This document shows positions 36,583 to 44,900 of a stretch of 64,000 nt of DNA, piece after piece (position 1 is the first letter of the stretch; every line of letters starts with the position of its first letter). This DNA is from Niveibacterium umoris. Lineage in GTDB: Bacteria > Pseudomonadota > Gammaproteobacteria > Burkholderiales > Rhodocyclaceae. The notes below the pieces were generated by a model. The model was not told where the DNA came from. It saw only the letters and a program-made list of their open reading frames with translations, and ran no database searches. Position numbers and translations under genes: made by a program. Where the stretch lies: positions 1 through 64,000 of the forward strand of contig NZ_JACIET010000003.1 in NCBI RefSeq assembly GCF_014197015.1, read 5' to 3'.

Positions 36583-38883
36583 CTATGCGGCCAGACCTGC
36601 CAGCGCGGCCACGTCGAGCAGAGAGGGCAGCTCGCCCCGCTCGTGCCGCAACCACATCTCCCCGTAGGCCGCGTCGAGCGCCCGGGCAAAACTGGCGGTG
36701 TCGAACAGGCTGCATCGGGAACGCAGGGTCTGAACGCGATCGCGCATGGCCTGCAGGCGCGCGGGCTCGTGGGCGAATTGCAGCGCAAGCGCCCGATAGC
36801 TATCGAGATCCGGCGTGATCAGTTCCGGCATGCCCAGCGCATGCGCCAGACTCGCACCAACGCGCGCCGCAAAGGTAGCCCCCGGCACGGTGATGACGGG
36901 CACGCCGGCCCAAAGCGCATCACTGCCGGTCGTGTGCGCGTTGTAGTAAAGCGTATCGAGAAACAGATCGGCATGGACATGGCGCGCCAGATGCTCAGCC
37001 TTCGGCAGCGGCGGCGCGAAGACGAGACGGGAGCCGGAAACCCCCTGCGCCTCGGCCTCCCGGCGGAGATTGGCGATGGCCGTCGGGTTGCCGGCATAGA
37101 GCCACAAGACGCTACCTGGCGTCTGTCGCAGGAGGTCCATCCAGATCGCGAAGATGCGGGCATCGATCTTGTAGGGCGAATTGAAGCAGCAAAAGACGAA
37201 GGCGCCCTCCGGCAAGCCGCACTCGGCCCGCGTCGGCGACGCTGCCATCGGCTGCTCCGAATCGTTGACCTGATAGCTGCCGGGCATCCACACAACCTGC
37301 TCGCTGTAGTCCGCAAGTGCCTCGTCAGGAATCACGACGCGGTCGGCGATGATGTAGTCGAACCAGGGAGCACCAAGTGTTCCGGGGTAACCCAGCCACT
37401 GCACCTGGATCGGCGCAGGGCGCCACGCGAAGATCGCGGGCCGGGCGCTGCCGGTATAGCCCTTCAGGTCAACCACGATGTCGATGTCGCATGCGCGGAT
37501 CGCGAGCGCCGCCTCCCGGTCTGAAAGCGCGGAGAGATCGTGGAATGCGTCGCAGTCCTCGACGATCCGGCGGCGATAGTGGCTGCCATCGTCGTGCCCG
37601 TAGGAGAAGCCGATCACTTCGACGCGCGCGCGGTCATGCCGGCTGAACAGGCCGAGCATGAGATGGGCGGTGGCATGGTTGTGATAGTCGGCCGAAACAT
37701 AGCCGATGCGAAGGCGCCCCGCCCGGCGCTCACCCCTCGGAGGGAGCGGCGCCGGCACGGCGGCGCCAATCCAGTCTGCGTAGCGTCGGGCAATCACCTG
37801 CTGCTCCGCTGGCGTCGCATCCACCGGCAAGGCGGTGAACACGAACGGCGACGGCGGGCTGCCGGCCCCTTGCCAGCGCAAGGCAGGTTCGAGCAGACGC
37901 TCGCGCAGACGATCCATGCCGCGCCAGTCGCAGAGCTTCTGCTGCACGTGGATCGCCTCGGTCAGCAAAGCGATATCGTCGGGGTAGCGATCCAGCCCCT
38001 CCCGATAGGCAGCGAGCGCCTCATCGAGCTGCCGCAAGGCGTGATAGGCGTTGCCGAGATTGAGGAACAGCACCGGATTCGCCAAGCCCTGCGCGCGCGC
38101 CTGCAGGTAGCAGCCGACGGCCTCGCGCCAGCGGCCGGTTCGCGACAGCAGTGCGCCAAGATTGTTCTGGACCTCGGGCACGGTCGCTCGCAAGTTCAGC
38201 GCGGAGCGATAGGCTTGTTCCGCCTCCTCGTGGTGGCCCTCCTCCTTGAGCAGATCGCCCAGTTTGATCTGCGCATTCAGCGTTTCCGGCGCGAGCCCGA
38301 CCAGCTGCCGGAGGCGTGCAATCGCCAGATCACGCCGACCGCAGCGTTCGCACGCCAGTGCGCTGTTGTAAAGCACCGCCGGGTGCTGGGGCTGCACTTG
38401 CAGGGCGCGTGCGTAGGCCGCCTCGGCCTGCTGCGGGCGCCCCGCGACAAAATGGGCGTTGCCCCGCATCTGCCAGAGTTCGGCGGGGTCCACCGTGGTC
38501 TCTGCGCCTGCGGCGGAAAGCGCCTCGTCGCAACGGCGGGCATCGATGAGCGCTTCGCAGAGTGCGACACGCAAGGGCAACGCCGCCGGCGCCCGGCTCA
38601 GCGCCTCGCGGTAGTGATCGATAGCCTCTTGGGTGCGCCCGGCGGACTTCAGGAGATGGGCGAGGTTCACATAGATGTCGGCACGATCCGGCTGCAGCGC
38701 CATCGCACGACGAAAACACGCCTCGGCTTCGGGGATTGCGCTCCGGGCGCGAAGGCAGATCGCGAGCATGAACCACGCATCGCTCTCGCCTGGATCGGCA
38801 AGCAGCCGGTCTCGCGCCCCTGCCTCGGCCACTTCGAATCGCCGCTCCTGCACGGCCCGCCACAGGTCGGTCACGCCATCCAT
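36583..38883 (-). CDS. TPR-SPINDLY O-GlcNAc transferase-like protein (GT41), copy D
   Basis: The protein has about 766 residues from the ATG at 38883, chosen because AGGGGA precedes it; the upstream ATG at 38901 directly abuts the terminator T-run. TPRs extend over about 10-330, the most of the four copies. The catalytic region (about 365-740) has the canonical OGT residues: SADYHNHATAHLM, FNSPYKIDARIF and YNAHTTGSDALWAG. It is the first gene after the giant repeat protein. Human OGT knowledge suggests UDP-GlcNAc transfer to Ser/Thr, but bacterial GT41 donors vary. Confidence 0.92.
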   Translation of the reverse strand: MDGVTDLWRAVQERRFEVAEAGARDRLLADPGESDAWFMLAICLRARSAIPEAEACFRRAMALQPDRADIYVNLAHLLKSAGRTQEAIDHYREALSRAPAALPLRVALCEALIDARRCDEALSAAGAETTVDPAELWQMRGNAHFVAGRPQQAEAAYARALQVQPQHPAVLYNSALACERCGRRDLAIARLRQLVGLAPETLNAQIKLGDLLKEEGHHEEAEQAYRSALNLRATVPEVQNNLGALLSRTGRWREAVGCYLQARAQGLANPVLFLNLGNAYHALRQLDEALAAYREGLDRYPDDIALLTEAIHVQQKLCDWRGMDRLRERLLEPALRWQGAGSPPSPFVFTALPVDATPAEQQVIARRYADWIGAAVPAPLPPRGERRAGRLRIGYVSADYHNHATAHLMLGLFSRHDRARVEVIGFSYGHDDGSHYRRRIVEDCDAFHDLSALSDREAALAIRACDIDIVVDLKGYTGSARPAIFAWRPAPIQVQWLGYPGTLGAPWFDYIIADRVVIPDEALADYSEQVVWMPGSYQVNDSEQPMAASPTRAECGLPEGAFVFCCFNSPYKIDARIFAIWMDLLRQTPGSVLWLYAGNPTAIANLRREAEAQGVSGSRLVFAPPLPKAEHLARHVHADLFLDTLYYNAHTTGSDALWAGVPVITVPGATFAARVGASLAHALGMPELITPDLDSYRALALQFAHEPARLQAMRDRVQTLRSRCSLFDTASFARALDAAYGEMWLRHERGELPSLLDVAALAGLAA

Positions 38884-38902
38884 CGCATCCCCTGCAAGCA
38901 TG

Positions 38903-38927
38903 AAAAAAGGGCTGCCGGAGGCAGCCC
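38903..38927 (-). terminator. Intercistronic rho-independent terminator after the giant gene
   Basis: The arms GGGCTGCC (38909-38916) and GGCAGCCC (38920-38927) with a 3-base loop are followed on the minus strand by six T (38908-38903). It lies 30 bp after the giant gene's stop and immediately before the GT41 copy D gene. Most giant-gene transcripts should end here, with the modification and export genes transcribed by read-through. Confidence 0.88.
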
Positions 38928-38956
38928 TTGGAGTGTGCTAGGAAAGCGGAACTGAC

Positions 38957-41900
38957 TCAACTCCAGAGGAAATCACTCTGATCCAGACTCGACAGCGACA
39001 CGCCGGTGAGCTTGATCTGCATATCGACCGTCTGGTTGCCGTCAAGGTCGATCTCAAGCACCTTCGTTGTGTCATTGAAGCGGGCCTCGGTGTAGCCGCC
39101 ACCACTGAAGGCAACGGTGCCGCCCCCGATGAAGTCGAACGCCCCGGACAGCAGCCCCTGGAAGACCAGCGTATCGGTTCCGTCGGACTGGAAGTTCGAG
39201 ATCGTATCGGCTTCGCCCACCGCCGAATCCGCAATGGCGGTATAGACGAAGAGATCGCTGCCCGTTCCGCCCTTGAGAACGTCCGCCCCGCCCTTGCCGA
39301 TGATCGTGGACCCGACCGAGCCGAGAACCGTGATCGTATCGACACCGGTCGTACCCACCACGGTCTCGACCGAGGAGACAGCCAGCGTGCCAGCGGCAAG
39401 CAGCGTCACCGTATCGGTGCTGCCGGAACCGATCACCGTCTCGACCGACATCGTCTTGAGGTCGGTCGCAGCAAGCAACGTGACCGTATCGACGCCCGAG
39501 CTGCCGATCACCGACTCGATGGCCGTCACGTTGACCGTGCCGCCCGCCAGCAGGGTGATCGTGTCGGTGCCGGTAGAACCGATGATCGAGTCGATGGCCG
39601 AAGTGCGCAGGCTTGACGCCGAGAGCATGGTCACCGTTTCGACGCCAGCCGTACCGATGACAGTCTCGACGCCCGACAGGCGCAGGTGGTCGGCGGCGAG
39701 CATCGTGATGCTGTCAGTGCCCGTGCTGCCGATCACCGATTCGATACCGGAGAGGCGGATCGTCGTCGCAACGCTGAACGTCAGGGTATCCGTGCCCGCC
39801 GAGCCGATCACGCTCTCGACGCCAGAGACCAGCATGCTGCCAGCCGACAGCATCGTCACCGTATCGGTGCCGACCGAGCCGATCAGCGTATCCACACCGC
39901 TGACGTGCAGGACACCGGCCGCCATCATGTTCACCGTATCGATGCCCGCGGTACCGATGAAGCTCTCGACGCCGCTGATCCGCACCTGCCCAGCAGTGAG
40001 CAGCGTGATCGTGTCGGTGCCGGAACTGCCCAGCACCGACTCCGTGCCACCGATGTACACGCTGCCTGCGTTCAACAGTTGCAGCGTATCGACGCCGGCC
40101 GAACCGATCACGCTATCGACCGATGCCGCGCGCAGTTGCGTCGCGGCAAGGAGTGTGACCGTGTCGGTACCTGTGGTGCCGACCAGGCTCTCCACGCCGG
40201 ACAAGGCGAGCGCGCCCGCAGCAAGCAGGGTCACCGCGTCGCTACCGGTCGAGCCGATGACGGTCTCGATACCGGACGCACGAAGGTTCGTCGCGCCCAG
40301 CAGGGAAATCGTGTCTACCCCGGCCGATCCCAACACGCTCTCGATGGTCGACAGCCGCACGCTGCCTGCCGCCAGCAAGGTCACCGTGTCGGAGGAGGAT
40401 GTGCCGACGACGTTCTCGATGCCGCTGATGTTCACGTTGCCGGTCGCGGCAAGCAATGTCAGCGTGTCAGTGCCGGTACTGCCGATCACGGAATCGATGG
40501 CGCTCGCGTAAAGGTTCGCCGCCGCGAGCAAGCTCACTGTATCGACACCGCTCGTACCGACGACCGACTCGATCCCGCTGAAGCTGATGCTCGACGCCGA
40601 CAGCAAGGTCACGGTATCAACACCAGTCGTGCCGAGCACGGTCTCCACACCGGACGCGCGAAGGCTCGCCGACGCAAGCAGGGTCACCGTATCGACACCC
40701 GCCGAGCCGATCACCGACTCCACCCCGTTTTCACGAAGGTGGGTGGCGGCAAGCAGGGTCACCGTGTCGGTGGCGGTGGAGCCGACCACCGACTCGATCG
40801 CGGAAATCCGCAGGTTCGCGCCCGACAGCAGCGTCAGGGTGTCGACCCCCGTTGTCCCGATCACGCTCTCGATAGCGGCGATCCGCACATTGGCCGCCGA
40901 CAGCAGGGTCAGCGTCTCGACACCGGATGTGCCGACGACGGATTCCACGCCGCTGACCGCCAGCGCCGCCGCGCTCATCATCAACACCGTATCGGTACCG
41001 GCGCTGCCGATCACCGACTCGACGCCAGAGATGCGCAGGTTGCCGGCTGCCAGCAGCGTCACGGTGTCCGTGTCGGTGCTGCCCAGCACGCTCTCGACTC
41101 CACTCACTGCAAGCGCACCGCCGACCAGCAGCGTCACCGTATCCGAGGACGAAGACCCGATCACGGACTCGACGCCCGAGATCTTCAGGTTCATCGCGTT
41201 GAGCAGGGTCAGGGTCTCGACGCCGGCGGTTCCGATCACCGTCTCTAGACCGGAAATGGCCAGGCTACCTGCGGCCAGCAGGGTCAGTGTGTCAGTCCCG
41301 CTGGTGCCGATGACGCTCTCGATCGCGGAAACGTAGGTGCTGCCCGCAGCCAGCAGGGTCAGCGTATCGCTGCCTGCGCTACCGATCACCGACTCGATGC
41401 CCGACGCGTTCAGGTTGGTCGCAGCCAACAGGACGACGGTATCGGTGCCGGTGGTGCCGACCACGCTCTCGACAGCCGAGAGTCGCGTTGTGCCGGCCGC
41501 CAGCAAGGTCACCGTGTCGGTCGCGGTACTCCCGATCACCGACTCGATGCTGGAGATCCTGACCCAGCGTGCGCCGAGCAATGTCAGGGTGTCGGTCGCC
41601 GTCGAACCAAGAACGGACTCCACACCGCCTGCACGCAGGTGCGTACCGACCAGCAGGGTCACGGTATCGACCGCCGACGAACCGATGACTGATTCCACGC
41701 CACTCAATGCAACCGAAGCGCCAGCCAACAGCGTCACCGTATCAACCCCGGTCGTGCCAAGCACTGTCTCGACGTTCGACACCGCCAGGCTGGCTGCACC
41801 GAGCAGGCTCACGGTGTCGCTTCCGGTGGAACCGATCACCGACTCCACGCCCGAGACCTTGAGGTCACTTGCCACCAGAAGCGTCGCGACGTCGGTCCCG

Positions 41901-44900
41901 GTGGTGCCGATCACGCTCTCGACGCCGGACAGCGCAATGCCGCCAGCGGCCAGCAGGGTAACCGTGTCAACGTCCGTCGTACCGGTCACCGACTCGATCC
42001 CCGAGACGGCAAGCGAAGCGGCCGCAAGCAAGGTGATGCGATCCGTGCCCGAGCTGCCGATCACCGACTCCACCGCGGTAATCATCATCGTGCCCGCTGT
42101 TGCCATGGTCACGATATCAGCCCCCGTCGAGCCGATCACGGATTCGATCGCCCCCACCGAGATCGCGCCAGCCGACAGCAAGGTCAGCGTGTCAGTGCCC
42201 GACGAACCCACCACATAGTCGACTGCGGACACGACGACCGAGTCCGCCGCGAGCAGCGAGACGGTATCCACGCCCGTCGTGCCGATGATGCTCTCGATAT
42301 CGGACACCCGCACCGACGACGCTGCAAGCAGCGTCAGGGTTTCCGTATCCGTGGTCCCGAGCACCGATTCGACTGCGGAAACCGCCAGGTTGCCACCGGC
42401 AAGCATCACCACGACGTCGGTTCCGGTCGTGCCGAGGACCGTCTCGATACCCGTCACGCGGATGGAACCCGCGGACACCATATTCACTGTGTCGGTACCT
42501 GCAGTCCCGACCACGGTTTCAACGCCGTTCACATACAGGCTACCCGCCGCCAGCAAGGTCACCGTATCCGTGCCGGACGTACCCACCACACTTTCCACCG
42601 CGCTGACATAAACCGATGCCGCGTTGAGCAGGGTGACGGCGTCCGTCCCGGTGGTGCCGAGAATCGATTCCACCGCAGAGACCCGCAAGGCGCCGGCCGC
42701 CGTCAGTACGACCGTATCCGTTCCAGTCGTTCCGATCAGGGTTTCGACGCCGCTGATGCGGATCTGGGCCGCGGCAGCCAGGGTCACTACATCGACCCCC
42801 GCCGTACCGATGACGCTCTCCACCCCGCTGACGCGCAGCGCCCCGGAGGACAGCATGGTGACCGTATCAACGCCAGTGCCACCAAGCACGGTTTCGATGT
42901 TGCCAACGGCAACGCTGGCAGCATCGAGAAGGTTCAGCACCTCGGTACCGCTGGTGCCGACGATCGAGTCGATGGCCGACGCGGAATAGGTGCCGGCGGT
43001 CAGCAGCATGACCGAGTCGCTCGCGGTCGAACCGATGAAGGATTCGACCCCCTGAGCCGCGATGGTCCCACCACCAAGCAAGGTCACTGTCTCGGTACCG
43101 GTCGTACCGACGATGCTCTCGATCGAGGACACCGCGATGTCACCGGCGGCCAGCAGCACCAAGGTATCGGTGCCAGTCGAACCCAGCACCGATTCGACAC
43201 TGCTGACTCGAAGGGTGCCGCCGATCAGGGCCGTCACGGTATCCGTACCGGCGCTGCCGACAATCGATTCCACGCTGGACACGACGATGCTGGATGCCGA
43301 CAGCAAGGTCACGGTATCGACGCCGCCCGAACCGATCACGCTCTCGACCGCAGAGGCACGCAGGTTCGTGGCGGACTGCAACACGACCGTATCGGCGCCG
43401 GCAGAGCCGACGACCGATTCAATGCCAACCATCACCACGCGACCGGCGTTGAGCAGGGTCACCGTCTCGGTGCCGGATGTGCCGATCACGCTATCAACAT
43501 CGGAAAGTGCCACAGCCGCTGCGCTGAGCAACGTCAGGGTCTCGACACCAGTCGTACCGATGATCGATTCAACGCCGGATACCGCGAGCGCACCCGCCGC
43601 CAGCAGCGTGATGGTTTCGGTTCCAGCGGTACCGATCACAGAGTCGATCTGCGACACGGCGACCGAGCCCGCCGCCAGCAGCACGAGCGTCTCGGCATCG
43701 GTCGTGCCGATGATGCTCTCGACCGCCGACACACGCACCGCACCACCCGACATCAACTGCACGACATCGGTGCCGCCCGTGCCGATCACGCTGTCGATCG
43801 CCGACATCACGACCGTACCGGAGCCTCCGATCAGGGTCACGGTATCGACGCCGGTCGTACCGAGGACCGATTCGACGCTGGAGAGCGCGATGGAGCCCGC
43901 CTCGGTCAGCGTCAGCGTATCAGTTCCGGTGGAGCCCAGCAGGGATTCAACCTTGGCCACCGACAGCGAGCCGGCAGCCAGCATGGTAACGGTGTCGGTC
44001 CCCGTGGTACCGACAAGGCGTTCGACGCCACTGATCGCCACGCTATCGGCTGCAAGCAGCGTCACCGTGTCGGCGCCAGCGCCGCCAATCAGGCTTTCGA
44101 TGTCCGACACCGCAACGGCGCCACCACCCATCAGGGTCAGGGTCTCGACGTCGGTCGTGCCAAGGACGCTTTCGACCTTGGCGACCGTGACGCTACCTGC
44201 GGCAAGCAGGGTCAGGGTATCGACGCCCGAACCGCCGACCACGCTCTCCACCGCGGATACCGCGACGCTCGCGCTGACAAGCAGGTTCATCGTATCGATG
44301 CCCGCAGAGCCGATCAGCGTATCGACCGCGGAGGCGTAAAGGTCTGTGGCCGCCAGCAAGGTCACGGTATCGGTGCTGGTCGAACCAGTCAGGCTCTCGA
44401 TCGCGGAGATGGCAACCGTGCTTGCGCCGAAGAGCGACAAGGCATCGTCACCGGACGAACCGATCACCGACTCGACGCCGCTGGTCTTGATACTGCCGGC
44501 GCTGAGCATCGTGACGGTATCCGTCCCGGCCGAACCGACGACGAGTTCAACACTCGACACCGTCAGCGAGGCTGCCGTCAGCAGGGTCAGCGTATCAGTG
44601 CCGGAGGAGCCGATCACCGATTCGATGGCCGAAATCCGCATCGCGCCACCGGCGAGCATCGTCACCGTTTCGGTGCCGGCGGTACCGATCAGCGTCTCGA
44701 TCGAGGAGACGCGCACTGCACCTGCGGCCAGCAAGGTGATCCGGTCCTGGCCAGCGGAGCCGATCAGGGTTTCGATTGACGAAGTGGAGACCTGCCCAGC
44801 CGTCAGCAGGGTCAGGGTGTCGGTGCCGGTGGTACCGAGAACCGACTCGACGTCCTGGACGCGCAGGCTTCCGGCGGCGGCCATCGTCACGGTGTCGGTC

